The notes: a model not told the origin generated them from the letters alone. Counted from the stretch's first letter, positions 44,159 through 51,975 are shown. The stretch is DNA of 64,000 nucleotides from an uncultured Verrucomicrobia subdivision 3 bacterium (GCA_903922735.1 CAIXUZ010000052.1:36431-100430), one strand, 5' to 3'. Program-made: numbers and translations.

Positions 44159-44983
44159 TCACACGTCCACGACCGTCACGGTCGGGTCATAACCCTTTTC
44201 GATGGTCCACAGCTTGTGCGCCGCCGCGAAGGCATCCGCGCCCTGCTCCATTTCCGCGTCCGACCAGACATGCTCAATCGGCGGGGCCGGTTCGACCGAG
44301 TTCACGATCAGGTTCATGCACTTCACCGGCCGGCCGAGCGCCTGGCGATACGCCGCGAGCTGGTAACACCACGATTTGTAAGGCTTGGGACTGGTGGGGC
44401 GAGCGTCCCCGCGAGCCGTCGAAATCTTTTGCGTCTTCAAATCCACCAGGGCAGGCCCGTGCACTACATGCTCGATGAACAAGTCCGCCGTGCCGGCGTA
44501 ACCGATGGTGCGATTGACCAGCACCTTTTCCGTCCAATGGGCCCGAACGCAGTTCGCCTGATACCAGACGCGATAATGCTGGAGCCAGGCCGCCGCCGGA
44601 TGTTGCGGATCCACCTCCAGCGTTTGGGCCACGCGCTCCGCGCCGTGATGAAACGCCGTGCCGAAATCCGCCGCGCCATCGCGCGTCGTCAGCGAATCCT
44701 CGACGACGCGCCGGGCGAACGCGTCTTCGCTTTCGCCGGGATTGCGCGGCAGCGTGAGCGCGGCCATCACGGCCTGTTCTTGCAGCCAGGCCGTGAGTTC
44801 CGGCTTGGCGATGACGCCCAGGATGTTCGTCACGCTCGGCAGCAGGCCGAGCTTGCGCGCATCCCGGAGCGTGGTGGGACGCATGGTGGCCGTCTGCAAA
44901 GACCCCTTGGCGGAAAGGACGGAGTGCAAGGGCACGCCATCGCGCTGATACCAATGGGCCTTGTCAGGAGAGAATAATTTCAT
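44159..44983 (-). CDS. PD-(D/E)XK nuclease (RecB/Cas4-like phage exonuclease)
   Basis: 274 residues. The PD-(D/E)XK signatures are GTAFHHGAERVA, GYAGTADLFIEH (metal-binding Asp), ALVDLKTQK (D-x-K form of the E-x-K motif) and the following YQLAAYRQALG (motif with Gln/Tyr). Such proteins process DNA ends in phage recombination or act in defence. Between the catalytic motifs, ISTARGDARPTSPKPYK is encoded by a palindromic repeat (44391 to 44420). It lies next to the SSB-like protein, suggesting a recombination module. Confidence 0.85.
   Translation of the reverse strand: MKLFSPDKAHWYQRDGVPLHSVLSAKGSLQTATMRPTTLRDARKLGLLPSVTNILGVIAKPELTAWLQEQAVMAALTLPRNPGESEDAFARRVVEDSLTTRDGAADFGTAFHHGAERVAQTLEVDPQHPAAAWLQHYRVWYQANCVRAHWTEKVLVNRTIGYAGTADLFIEHVVHGPALVDLKTQKISTARGDARPTSPKPYKSWCYQLAAYRQALGRPVKCMNLIVNSVEPAPPIEHVWSDAEMEQGADAFAAAHKLWTIEKGYDPTVTVVDV
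44391..44420. repeat. Small palindromic repeat in frame in nuclease gene
   Basis: GGGGCGAGCGTCCCCGCGAGCC folds as a hairpin (GGGGCG / CCCCGC). It gives the peptide ARGDARPTS within the nuclease, between the DLKTQK motif and the YQLAAY motif, without a frameshift. Confidence 0.6.
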
Positions 44984-44990
44984 AATTTTT

Positions 44991-45040
44991 GTCCCTCCCT
45001 CTCCGCCGCAGCGCGGGGGAGAGGGCCGGGGTGAGGTGGT
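44991..45040. repeat. Palindromic repeat, intergenic
   Basis: CCCTCCCTCTCCGCCGC / GCGGGGGAGAGGGCCGGGGTGAGG, same family as at 37197, 43031 and 43814. It separates the nuclease start from the end of the SSB-like gene. Confidence 0.85.
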
Positions 45041-45064
45041 TTTAAATCAGGTTTCAGCTTTTGC

Positions 45065-45694
45065 TTAAAACGGCACCTCATCCGAATTATCGAACGGAGC
45101 CGCTGCCGGAGCCGCCGGCACAGGTGCCTGTGGCGCTGTCACCGGTGCCGCCGCCCCATTCTGACCTCCGACCTCTGACCTCTGACCTCCGTTTTGTTTT
45201 ATGGTGGCCGTCCGCAAGGACCACTCCGCATACCGCTGCCGCGCCGCCGCCGGATCATAGGTGCCGCTGGGCGTCACCTTTTTGGTCGGCTTGCTGACCG
45301 CGTCAATGCTGGCGTAAGTCTTGCCGGCCAGATTTTTCTGGTGACTGATCACCAGCGTGCAGCTCGCGCCGATGAGCTGCTGGAGGCTGATGGTTTCGCC
45401 CGGCGCGACCGGCCGGCCGCGCCACTTGCCCAGGAACGTCGCGAGATTCGACTTGGGATGGAGCGACGCGCTGAAGCTGCGGGACACCGTGCAGCGCTTG
45501 CCGTCGTCCGTCAGCGCTTCCGATTCAAAGGTAAGCTTCACCTTGTTGACCATTTTCTTCACGCCCTGGAAATCCGTCTCCACGAGACCGAGATCCATGA
45601 CATCCACGCACGCGGCGGGGTGGATGCCTTCGGGATGCGGCTGGAAATCGCCGCTGTCTTTGCAGGTTAATATGAGGTTGTTCATACGATTCAT
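45065..45694 (-). CDS. SSB-like single-strand-binding/recombination protein
   Basis: 209 residues from the ATG at 45694 (a second Met three codons on). The body (MVNKVKLTFESEAL then SASLHPKSNLATFLGKWRGR and CTLVISHQKNLAGKTYASID) is a beta-rich fold with an ISHQ motif, as in phage SSB-like (DUF669/DUF2815-type) proteins. The end is Pro/Ala-rich and closes with FDNSDEVPF, an acidic tail ending in Pro-Phe like the tip of bacterial SSB. It probably protects single strands and recruits partners such as the adjacent nuclease. The repeat word of TGACCTC type encodes part of the linker. Confidence 0.68.
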   Translation of the reverse strand: MNRMNNLILTCKDSGDFQPHPEGIHPAACVDVMDLGLVETDFQGVKKMVNKVKLTFESEALTDDGKRCTVSRSFSASLHPKSNLATFLGKWRGRPVAPGETISLQQLIGASCTLVISHQKNLAGKTYASIDAVSKPTKKVTPSGTYDPAAARQRYAEWSLRTATIKQNGGQRSEVGGQNGAAAPVTAPQAPVPAAPAAAPFDNSDEVPF

Positions 45695-45702
45695 TCTTTC
45701 TG

Positions 45703-45733
45703 TTGTAGCGGCGACTCGGCAGAGCGCCGCCAT
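45703..45733. repeat. TGTAGCGGCG palindrome upstream of SSB-like gene
   Basis: TGTAGCGGCGACTCGGCAGAGCGCCGCCA folds on itself and resembles the core of the eight-copy palindromic units at 46.9 to 52.0 kb. It sits just before a start codon, like those. Confidence 0.6.
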
Positions 45734-45914
45734 TTTATTTTTACAGTTGGTTGTGGTTGATCCAAACCCGCCGGGTGGCTGTCCGCCAGGACCGGGCTGG
45801 AAATTGTTTGGGTAAAAAGCCCGGGGAAACGCCGCCCCCACCGCCCTGGCCTTTGTTGCTGGAGTTCATGCTTGGCGCCTTGGCGTCTTGGCGGTTAACG
45901 GAGGTGGCCGACCG

Positions 45915-46127
45915 CTAGGTCCTGGCCACCCGGCAGGACTGGGCGAGCGATGCTTCCACGTCGCTCCATTTGAAAACGACGGTCCGCCCGATTTTGTAAT
46001 AGGGCAGGAGGCCGCGCTGCATCCAGTTATCCACGGTGCGGAGGGTTTTCCCCAGCCGGCGGGCGGTTTCATTTTTGGTGATGTAAGGTTCCGCGGCCGC
46101 CGGAACCGGTTGGTTATTGGTGTTCAT
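45915..46127 (-). CDS. AlpA/excisionase-type HTH protein
   Basis: 70 residues. EPYITKNETARRLGKTLRTV then DNWMQRGLLPYYKIGRTVVF and KWSDVEASL match the MerR-like HTH_17 fold of AlpA regulators and excisionases. It is the first gene of the minus-strand phage module and could control it or assist excision. A 170 bp stretch with no gene but palindromic words lies between it and the SSB-like gene. Confidence 0.82.
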   Translation of the reverse strand: MNTNNQPVPAAAEPYITKNETARRLGKTLRTVDNWMQRGLLPYYKIGRTVVFKWSDVEASLAQSCRVART

Positions 46128-46515
46128 AATTTCAGGGTCAGGATTGATTCCGCGCGCCCCCCGCCATCCGGGCGGCTGCCGGCGCGTGCCTGTTTATAGC
46201 GCAGGTTTTTCGCCGGAACCGCCGGGGGGAAAACTCGCGAACGCAGATTGAAGAAGGTTGTGGAAAGGACAGGAAGCGAGTGCCGCTTTTGCTGAAAAAA
46301 TATTTTTGAAAAAAAGATTGACGGGTTTTTTCGGTCACCGGCGGCCTCCGCCCCCGGGACCAGGGCAGCGGGACACAAAAAACCACGGTCACCATGACGC
46401 GAACGCCGCGAGGAAACTAGCTACGACCGTAGGGAGCCCATGGGAAAAAGCGGAAATCTGAAAAGCGGAAAGCGGAAATGATTTGAGGGGCTGCGCACAA
46501 AGCATCGGCCCTACC
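46128..46515. other. Gene-free region upstream of the phage module
   Basis: 388 bp without a convincing gene. It holds an A/T-rich stretch around 46300 (GAAAAAAAGATTGACGGG then TTTTTTCGG) and an AAAGCGG heptamer repeat at 46447 to 46480. The first minus-strand promoter of the phage module may lie here, but none can be pinned down. Confidence 0.5.
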
Positions 46516-46878
46516 TCACCCTGACCCTCTCCCTCCCACTGCGCGGGCCGGAGAGGGGAAAGATTTCGGCGGCACGCGTAAAATAAGTACTAAATTGAAC
46601 ATCGCAAGCAGGCTCATTAAAATAGAGGCTATAAGCACGCCGGTCTTTTGCACGGCTGCCAAATGCTCAAGGGTCCGGATGTATTCGTCATCATTGATAA
46701 ACATCGTTTGCAACTTCGGATCACTGGTCTTCTTTTCAATTAGAGCGCGATATTCTTCCGGCGTGCGTTTTTGCTGTGGTGTGTGGCAGCAAAAGTGCAA
46801 CCAAATGACTATAATGATGCCGCCAATCAGAAACATGAGATTCACCATCACGAGAAGAAATCGCTCGGATTTGTTCAT
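46516..46878 (-). CDS. Small membrane protein, cargo gene 1
   Basis: 120 residues with two membrane helices (about 6 to 28 and 78 to 100) and a polar loop between (QQKRTPEEYRALIEKKTSDP). The last ~20 residues (PSPARAVGGRGSG) are encoded by a CCCTCTCCC-type palindrome at 46512 to 46560, so the natural C-terminus may have been lost. No family recognised. It starts the minus-strand cargo array. Confidence 0.62.
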   Translation of the reverse strand: MNKSERFLLVMVNLMFLIGGIIIVIWLHFCCHTPQQKRTPEEYRALIEKKTSDPKLQTMFINDDEYIRTLEHLAAVQKTGVLIASILMSLLAMFNLVLILRVPPKSFPSPARAVGGRGSG

Positions 46879-46902
46879 AAACTTGAATCAGCTAAACAGG
46901 TG

Positions 46903-47075
46903 TCGCAATCCTGCGACCTATCCATTTTGGCTTTGTGTTTTTGACTGTATGCCGGTGCTGTTGTCGTGTCGAGGATGTTTGGGCCATCGGCGGTCTGCCG
47001 ACGCGCCGCTACACTGGCATCGGCCCCAGGGAGCGGATTGAAGGGGAAGAATTAGGAAGGGGGGAAGCGGACTGG
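46903..47075 (-). repeat. Palindromic unit A of the cargo array
   Basis: Core hairpin GTCGTGTCGAG ... CGACGCGCCGC, with flanking CATCGGCGGTCTGCC, GGCATCGGCCCCAGGGAGCG and TTGAAGGGGAAG; the end towards the next gene has TCGCAATCCTGCGA and GTTTAGC. Full-length member of an eight-copy family (A to H). Confidence 0.9.
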
Positions 47076-47082
47076 CTAAAGT

Positions 47083-47511
47083 TTAGGCGGCTGGAAATTG
47101 CGGCCACCTTTTTGAATCATGTGCGCTCCGTATTTGCTGGATGTGTTGCTTAACATTGCGGCTTCCGATTTCCAAGTAAGTAGCAATCTTGTCGGCAAAA
47201 TCGTCCGCGCCCTGCTCAAACAAATCAAAATGATTCGGTAGATCCAATACAATTGTCTCGATCCGTGTCACCCAATGCGTGCCTGGAAAATCTCGTCGCT
47301 CAATGGCTGGCAAGTCATGAAACTCCACACCGAAGTTAATATAAAACCGCCAAGGCCTGCTCGAATGATTAAATGCACTGCCCTGAAACTGAATGCGCTC
47401 CGTGTGAGTGCCAACATCGCGTGAAAATGTGTGCCGCACTTTTTTGTATCCACGCGGCATCAAAAATTCGCTGTGCAAATGTCTAAAAAACTCTTTGACG
47501 TAATCTTGCAT
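47083..47511 (-). CDS. DUF4304-like protein, cargo gene 2
   Basis: 142 residues. The layout FFRHLHSEFLMPRGYKKVRH then TFSRDVGTHTERIQFQGSAF and FYINFGVEFHDL fits the DUF4304 family, a cytoplasmic fold of unknown function often found in mobile cassettes and polymorphic-toxin neighbourhoods. Stop and start are each next to a palindromic unit (A and B). Confidence 0.65.
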   Translation of the reverse strand: MQDYVKEFFRHLHSEFLMPRGYKKVRHTFSRDVGTHTERIQFQGSAFNHSSRPWRFYINFGVEFHDLPAIERRDFPGTHWVTRIETIVLDLPNHFDLFEQGADDFADKIATYLEIGSRNVKQHIQQIRSAHDSKRWPQFPAA

Positions 47512-47514
47512 TAT

Positions 47515-47662
47515 CTCGTGATTTTGACTTTATGCCGGTGGTGGCAGCGTGTCGAGGAGGTTCCGGCCATCGGCGGTCTGCCGACACGCCGCTACACTGG
47601 CATCGGCCCCAGGGAGCGGATTGAAGGGGAAGGATTAGGAGGAGAAGCAGGCTGTCTGAATA
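47515..47662 (-). repeat. Palindromic unit B of the cargo array
   Basis: Near-identical to A: GATTTTGACTTTATGCCGG, GCGTGTCGAGGAGG, CATCGGCGGTCTGCCGACAC, GGCATCGGCCCCAGGGAGCG, then GGATTAGG. It begins 3 bp before the start of cargo gene 2. Confidence 0.9.
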
Positions 47663-47669
47663 TTTGGCA

Positions 47670-47870
47670 TCAACTCTCTCTTGGCTGCTTGCCTTTTTTC
47701 AATATAACGACGCCCAAAACGACATTCAGCATGGCTATCGCAGAAAACACCAATGCCATGTTTGGCGTTGGTGACTTCGCAAAGAAAACCGCTGCACCGG
47801 CAAAACAAACCGCAGCATAAAAAGCCATGCCAGCTCCGAGTTTCCTGTTTTTGAATGGTGTGGTTTTCAT
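47670..47870 (-). CDS. Small membrane protein, cargo gene 3
   Basis: 66 residues with two membrane helices (GAGMAFYAAVCFAGAAVFF and MALVFSAIAMLNVVLGVVIL) and a basic tail. A longer in-frame start is not seen. No family recognised. Confidence 0.6.
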   Translation of the reverse strand: MKTTPFKNRKLGAGMAFYAAVCFAGAAVFFAKSPTPNMALVFSAIAMLNVVLGVVILKKGKQPRES

Positions 47871-47909
47871 ATATTTTTTGGGTGCTCAACGGCTCCGGCG
47901 GGTTAGGTT

Positions 47910-48197
47910 TTATGGTCTAACCTCAGACTTCTCAATTGGCTCTGATTTCTCGGACTTCGTCGGCAGGCTGATATCGAAAGCTCCAGCCAGCCGATGTCCA
48001 AGATGAACCAAAATCAACAGGATAAGCGATAAGAAGAAAATCACGGCGCAACGGAAAAACTCGTCATAATGCTCCGTGCTATATGTGCCAGACAAACGCT
48101 GACTGATAAAACTAGTCATTGGTGCGCCGCCAACAAATAAGCCGACGATTCCAGCGATAGAACTCAAACAATAAAGCAAAAAGCGAAAAGGTTGCAT
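47910..48197 (-). CDS. Small membrane protein, cargo gene 4
   Basis: 95 residues from the ATG at 48197; longer upstream starts lie in the palindromic unit. Two helices (RFLLYCLSSIAGIVGLFVGG and CAVIFFLSLILLILVHLGH) and an acidic/basic tail. No family recognised. Only 39 bp separate it from cargo gene 3, with GGTTAGG and CCTAACC-like sequence between. Confidence 0.6.
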   Translation of the reverse strand: MQPFRFLLYCLSSIAGIVGLFVGGAPMTSFISQRLSGTYSTEHYDEFFRCAVIFFLSLILLILVHLGHRLAGAFDISLPTKSEKSEPIEKSEVRP

Positions 48198-48204
48198 AAA
48201 GTTC

Positions 48205-48306
48205 AGGTATTGTGTCGCAATTTTGCGACTCATTCGTTTTTGGTTCGTGATTTTGAATTTATGCCTGTGTTGGGTGCGTGCCGAGGAGGCTGGCTTGCTT
48301 CCGGCG
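48205..48306 (-). repeat. Truncated palindromic unit C
   Basis: Keeps the left half of the family (TCGCAATTTTGCGA, GATTTTGAATTTATGCC, GCGTGCCGAGGAGG) but lacks the right hairpin arm. It overlaps the 3' end of cargo gene 5, whose last ~15 residues it encodes. Confidence 0.8.
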
Positions 48307-48450
48307 GTGAAAAATGTAAAGCATGACGCACACCGCCGCGGCGCAACTAACAAACACGGATTCCGCAAAGTCTCCCCCAAAATGGCCGATGACATCGCCT
48401 AGACCGTCGGCGGCTAAAATCAAAAGCAGGATTTTAAGATTCCTTTGCAT
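48259..48450 (-). CDS. Small membrane protein, cargo gene 5
   Basis: 63 residues, one or two helices (LKILLLILAADGLGDVIG and VFVSCAAAVCVMLYIFH). The C-terminus (KQASLLGTHPTQA) is encoded by the truncated palindromic unit C, so the original end may be lost. No family recognised. Confidence 0.5.
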   Translation of the reverse strand: MQRNLKILLLILAADGLGDVIGHFGGDFAESVFVSCAAAVCVMLYIFHRRKQASLLGTHPTQA

Positions 48451-48465
48451 AAAAATGAAATGGGC

Positions 48466-48648
48466 CTATGACTTCTCAACCCTTTTCTTAAATGAAAGCG
48501 CAACCAGTATAAAGGTCAGCATAAACGTGCTGAAAAAAACGATCGCCCGGGTTTTAATCTCCGCTGCGCCCGACGCGAGCTGCATCATCACCACGATCAT
48601 CGTGGCCGGGACGGATGCTCCCAATGCTTGCTGGATGATTTGGTTCAT
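48466..48648 (-). CDS. Small membrane protein, cargo gene 6
   Basis: 60 residues with two helices (VPATMIVVMMQLASGAA and AIVFFSTFMLTFILVALSF) and the basic end KKRVEKS. Its start lies just after the palindromic unit D. No family recognised. Confidence 0.55.
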   Translation of the reverse strand: MNQIIQQALGASVPATMIVVMMQLASGAAEIKTRAIVFFSTFMLTFILVALSFKKRVEKS

Positions 48649-48650
48649 AA

Positions 48651-48815
48651 ATCCTGCGACCTATCCATTTTGGCTTCGCGAGTTGAATTTATGCCGGGGC
48701 TGGCGGCGTGTCGAGGAGGTTTCGGCCATCGGCGGTCTGCCGACACGCCGCTACACTGGCATCGGCCCCAGGGAGCGGATTGAAGGGGAAGGATTACGAA
48801 GGGAAACGGCTAGCT
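48651..48815 (-). repeat. Palindromic unit D of the cargo array
   Basis: Full-length copy: ATCCTGCGACCTATCCATTT, GGCGGCGTGTCGAGGAGG, GCGGTCTGCCGACACGCCGC, GGCATCGGCCCCAGGGAGCG. The hairpin arms GGCGGCGTGTCG and CGACACGCCGC pair almost perfectly. Confidence 0.9.
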
Positions 48816-48827
48816 TGATAGGCGATT

Positions 48828-49277
48828 TCATGAATGTTTTTCAACCTCATCCGAAATCGGAACCTCCTCACCGCTGAGGAGAACGCGCCAGCGATATGGA
48901 GGCATGGTGGACAACTGAACTGCATTCAACTCTTCAATACCTTGCAGATATGCCTTACATACACGATGCCAGCCATCCAGCACCTCTCCGGTCGGCGAAA
49001 GGATGATGGGGCAACTCAAATCCGATTCGTAGATATCCCGTGCGTGCTCCGCGATCGCACGACAGGTCGGCTGGATGTTTCGCGGGCCACCAAACCACCG
49101 CACTTCGTCAAATCCAACGAGTTCACGAAGACGGATTTTTTTAACCGGGAGATTTTCTGCCAACTCCCAGAATTGGTGCATGCGGTGAAAACGCATCGAA
49201 CCATCCGCTTGCGGAGTTTCGCACGAACGGCGCGCTGCCGCGCGCTGGGTTTGGGTTTCTTTTTCGTTTTTGTTCAC
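48828..49277 (-). CDS. ParB-like nuclease-domain protein, cargo gene 7
   Basis: 149 residues from a GTG at 49277; an ATG at 49196 would remove 27 residues. The fold signature is KKIRLRELVGFDEVRW, CRAIAEHARDIYESDLSCPI and SPTGEVLDGWHRVCKAYLQG, matching the ParB/Srx-like domain (GxxxxDGxHR). A DNA-related or regulatory role is possible. It is not next to a ParA gene. Confidence 0.7.
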   Translation of the reverse strand: MNKNEKETQTQRAAARRSCETPQADGSMRFHRMHQFWELAENLPVKKIRLRELVGFDEVRWFGGPRNIQPTCRAIAEHARDIYESDLSCPIILSPTGEVLDGWHRVCKAYLQGIEELNAVQLSTMPPYRWRVLLSGEEVPISDEVEKHS

Positions 49278-49299
49278 GAAGATTGTCGGCTTTCGCCAA

Positions 49300-49430
49300 A
49301 CAGGTTTTGCATCGCAATTTTGCGAGCTACATTTTGGCTTCTGATTTTGACTTTATGCCTGAGCTGGCGGCGTGTCGAGAAGGTTTGGGCATCGGCGGTC
49401 TGCCGACGCGCCGCCACAATCCATCAAGTC
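49300..49430 (-). repeat. Palindromic unit E of the cargo array
   Basis: GCCAAACAGG and TCGCAATTTTGCGA at one end, then GATTTTGACTTTATGCC, GGCGGCGTGTCGAGAAGG and CGGCGGTCTGCCGACGCGCC. The outer GGCATCGG segment is replaced by CCACAATCCATCAAG. Confidence 0.88.
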
Positions 49431-49665
49431 ATGCCGAAATCCGGCTGCTGTAAAGTGTGTGTGGCGATGGAACAAATTTGCGACGTTCACGCTGATACTC
49501 AATGGCTATTTGACAACGTAAAACCAGCCGTCGGAAGAAACCCGCTTGCGCGATCTCGGCCGCATGCCGAGCTTGAATGGTCCGTCGCAACTCCAGCAAA
49601 CGCGCCTGAAACCCCGGACTGGTTTGTAATCTCCGTGCGCCATCGGAAACGATCTGTTGCTTCAT
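49429..49665 (-). CDS. Small basic protein, cargo gene 8
   Basis: 78 residues from the ATG at 49665. Helical and Arg-rich (MKQQIVSDGARRLQTSPGFQ, ARLLELRRTIQARHAAEIAQ, FFRRLVLRCQIAIEYQRERR). It resembles a short protein that recurs in verrucomicrobial genomes, from memory and not confirmed. Function unknown. Confidence 0.55.
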   Translation of the reverse strand: MKQQIVSDGARRLQTSPGFQARLLELRRTIQARHAAEIAQAGFFRRLVLRCQIAIEYQRERRKFVPSPHTLYSSRISA

Positions 49666-49746
49666 AAATTCGAAACTATGCTCGCATCGGGCTCTTGTCC
49701 ATGATTTTTCCCCACAGTTTCTGACCCGGCCCATATTCGCCCGACG

Positions 49747-49850
49747 TCCCTCACCCAGCTTAGCTCATGCCCTCATCCGGCTGCGCCACCTTCTCCCATC
49801 CGATGGGCGAAGGGCATCTCCCGTTCCCACGGGCGAGGGACAGGCGGAGC
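49747..49850. repeat. CCCTCATCCGGC-type palindromic repeat
   Basis: CCCTCACCC and CCCTCATCCGGCTGCGCC are followed by the palindrome TTCTCCCATCCGATGGGCGA. The gap 49666 to 49937 holds no supported gene. Confidence 0.65.
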
Positions 49851-49937
49851 TTCAGGAATTGGCATGCGGGATACCGGCCCGCTGACGCACTTCAACCGTG
49901 AAACCAAACACCGGGTCCGGCGGCCATGTCGCCCGCC

Positions 49938-50567
49938 CTAGTTTCCAGTCCATTTATACTCATAGCCGGCGGGCGGTTCGTTGAAGAAGGGAAAGTCCGT
50001 AACCCCCGTGATGCCGTCCCAGTAAATCCGGACGTAGCTGACGTGGCCATCCACAAAACCGCCGACGTTGGGCGCGTTGTTATACTGGCCGACGGGCCTG
50101 GGGTCGTGCCAGCTGACCCCGATGCCGCCGGAAATCTCGCCGTCCAGCGCCGTCCGGGAGGGCTCGCGCACCGAGCTGAACTTGCGCCGGGCCATGCCGA
50201 AGTCATTGGAGCCGCGCGCCGCGCCGTTGAAGCCATAGCTGGAATAATGGGTCAGGGAAACCGCATATAACGAGGTGTCGGCGGGGCAGACGAAGACGAA
50301 ATTGGTTTGCGCATTCGTGGCCAGGCCGACATACGGGGCCACGAAGTCTTTGTAGGAATAATAAACATTGGTGTCATAGCCGATTTCATCGCGGTGGTCG
50401 TCGGCATACATGGTGAGGGCGAGATTGATCTGCCGGACATTGCCGGTGCATTTGATTCGCTTGGCGGAGGCCTTGGCCCGGGTCAAGGCCGGCAGGAGCA
50501 ACGCGGCGAGAATGCCGATAATGGCGATCACGACGAGCAGCTCAATCAGGGTGAAAGCGCGTTTCAT
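49938..50567 (-). CDS. Prepilin-type (DUF1559-like) secreted protein, cargo gene 9
   Basis: 209 residues from the ATG at 50567. The N-terminal [20 protein letters not shown] is a type IV/II prepilin leader with the conserved Phe and the Glu at position 5, cleaved by prepilin peptidase. The C-terminal part has [20 protein letters not shown], the H-x9-DG type signature of verrucomicrobial and planctomycetal pseudopilins. It is an exported or pilus-like protein. It lies between two palindromic repeats in the array. Confidence 0.85.
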   Translation of the reverse strand: MKRAFTLIELLVVIAIIGILAALLLPALTRAKASAKRIKCTGNVRQINLALTMYADDHRDEIGYDTNVYYSYKDFVAPYVGLATNAQTNFVFVCPADTSLYAVSLTHYSSYGFNGAARGSNDFGMARRKFSSVREPSRTALDGEISGGIGVSWHDPRPVGQYNNAPNVGGFVDGHVSYVRIYWDGITGVTDFPFFNEPPAGYEYKWTGN

Positions 50568-50609
50568 TTTATTTCGCCCCCCGGCGGCTCGCAACCGAAC
50601 GGGTCGTCG

Positions 50610-50772
50610 CGCGGCTGGATTGCGACTTATTGGAGTGGGGTTTCGTGATTTCGACTGTATGCCCGCGCGGCTGGCGTGTCGAGGAGGTTTGGGCCACCGG
50701 CGGGCGGCGGACGCGCCGCCACCACAGCAACGACCCTGGGGAGGTGAATGAATGAGGGGGAAGACGAAACAG
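50610..50772 (-). repeat. Palindromic unit F of the cargo array
   Basis: GATTTCGACTGTATGCCCGC, GGCTGGCGTGTCGAGGAGG, CACCGGCGGGCGGCGGACGC and GCCGCC follow the family pattern. The end near the next stop contains GGTTAGGCGACTGG; in gene direction this reads GCCTAAC. Confidence 0.88.
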
Positions 50773-50774
50773 GG

Positions 50775-51140
50775 TTAGGCGACTGGTTCCTGTCTGGGCA
50801 AAAATAAAAGCGCCAGCGAAACGAGTGCAATGACGAGAGTGAAAACGGAAACGATACCGCTCCAGAGGGAAAATGATTTTGATATCAACACGATGTAGGA
50901 AATTTCTCCAACCACCTCCCAGACGGCAAGCACAGCAATAAACCAGCGCGCCCATCTTGCACCGCGAAACAAGAAAATGCTCGCCACAATGCCAATCAAA
51001 TACAACAGACAAAAAGCAGCGGGACCCCACCAAATGAAACCGGTGTTGGGGTGAAGCACTATCAATCCCCGGAGCAGATTAATGACGTAATGGGAACAAA
51101 TCACCAACCAAAGTATGCCGAGGATGCGATATGTTTTCAT
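50775..51140 (-). CDS. Four-helix membrane protein, cargo gene 10
   Basis: 121 residues from the ATG at 51140. Hydrophobic segments at about 5 to 25, 36 to 58, 62 to 82 and 90 to 112 (ILGILWLVICSHYVINLLRG, FCLLYLIGIVASIFLF, SIVSVFTLVIALVSLALLFL-like). No family recognised. The stop TAA lies within GCCTAAC. Confidence 0.6.
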   Translation of the reverse strand: MKTYRILGILWLVICSHYVINLLRGLIVLHPNTGFIWWGPAAFCLLYLIGIVASIFLFRGARWARWFIAVLAVWEVVGEISYIVLISKSFSLWSGIVSVFTLVIALVSLALLFLPRQEPVA

Positions 51141-51164
51141 GAATATGAAGCCGGCTAACAGGAA

Positions 51165-51322
51165 TTGTTTTGCGATTTGCGACCTTTTTTGGCTTCGTGA
51201 TTTCGACTGTATGCCCGCGTGGCTGGCGTGTCGAGGAGGTTTCGGCCACCGGCGGTCGGCCGACGCGCCGCTATAAAAGGAGCGGGGATTGCGCAGGGGA
51301 ACGGACTGGCTGAATTTTAGCG
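51165..51322 (-). repeat. Palindromic unit G of the cargo array
   Basis: GGCTTCGTGATTTCGACTGT, GGCTGGCGTGTCGAGGAGG, CACCGGCGGTCGGCCGACGC and GCGGGGAACGGACTGGC-like ending. Near the start of cargo gene 10 it carries GGCTAACAGG (GTTAGCC in gene direction). Confidence 0.88.
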
Positions 51323-51369
51323 TGCTTATCCGGTTGGTTGCCAACTTGGGCGTAGATTGATTTTTTGAA

Positions 51370-51506
51370 AATAGCCCAGCGCTTGAGCGCTGGGAACCAT
51401 GCCTTGCGTAACCGCAAGTCCCGCAGGGACGAAAGAACTTTTCTGCCGTCCCTCCGAGACTGGCTGTTTCTCCCCCGCAAACCCAGCACTGAAGTGCTGG
51501 GCTATT
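51370..51506. repeat. Second type of palindromic repeat (AATAGCCCAGCG)
   Basis: Outer arms AATAGCCCAGCG and CTGGGCTATT enclose inner hairpins (GCGCTTGAGCGC, AGCACTGAAGTGCT) and the words GTCCCGCAGGGACG. It is a self-complementary MITE-like element, unrelated to units A to H, lying inside the gap 51323 to 51570. Confidence 0.7.
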
Positions 51507-51570
51507 CTCGGAAGATCGCATGGCAAGCAACCGGATAAGCTTCGAATTTTAGCCCGACAATCGAATATCA

Positions 51571-51876
51571 TCATAAAAAACGCAGAGCAAAGATTACCAC
51601 GACCGGAACGATGGCAAACGCCAAAGAACTCAATGAATATCTCCAATCACCGCAAAACAACTGAAGTATTCCGCCGATAAAAAGCGCTATCACGCAAAGA
51701 CAGGCGATGGTAGTCAAGGCGTCGAATGTGCCGTCTCCAACCATCGTTCCGAGAAATGGTTGCGGACAAAATATCCGAAATATCCGGTAAAATGGATAAA
51801 AGCTGACGAGGTAGGCTTTGAATGGAAATAGAAGTAACGCCACCTGCTCATCCTTGCTCGCTGGGAAAAGTTTCAT
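51571..51876 (-). CDS. Membrane protein, cargo gene 11
   Basis: 101 residues with three helices (LLLFPFKAYLVSFYPFYRIF, LTTIACLCVIALFIGGIL and LSSLAFAIVPVVVIFALRFL). The start lies 3 bp from palindromic unit H. No family recognised. Confidence 0.6.
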   Translation of the reverse strand: MKLFPASKDEQVALLLFPFKAYLVSFYPFYRIFRIFCPQPFLGTMVGDGTFDALTTIACLCVIALFIGGILQLFCGDWRYSLSSLAFAIVPVVVIFALRFL

Positions 51877-51878
51877 GG

Positions 51879-51975
51879 CGTGGCTTCGTGATTCCGACTG
51901 TATGCCCGCGCGGCGGGCGTGTCGAGGCGGTTTCAGTCACCGACGGTCACAGACCGCCGCTACAATCCATCGAGA
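51879..51975 (-). repeat. Palindromic unit H of the cargo array
   Basis: GATTCCGACTGTATGCCCGC, GGCGTGTCGAGGCGG and CACCGACGGTCACAGACCGC are recognisable, but one arm has changed to the CGGTCTGTGACCG type. It is the last full unit before the strand switch to the nuclease gene. Confidence 0.85.

Noticed and set aside
46903..51975. Palindromic units as CRISPR repeats or tRNA genes
   Set aside because: Spacing follows genes, not ~30 base spacers; hairpins do not form cloverleaves.
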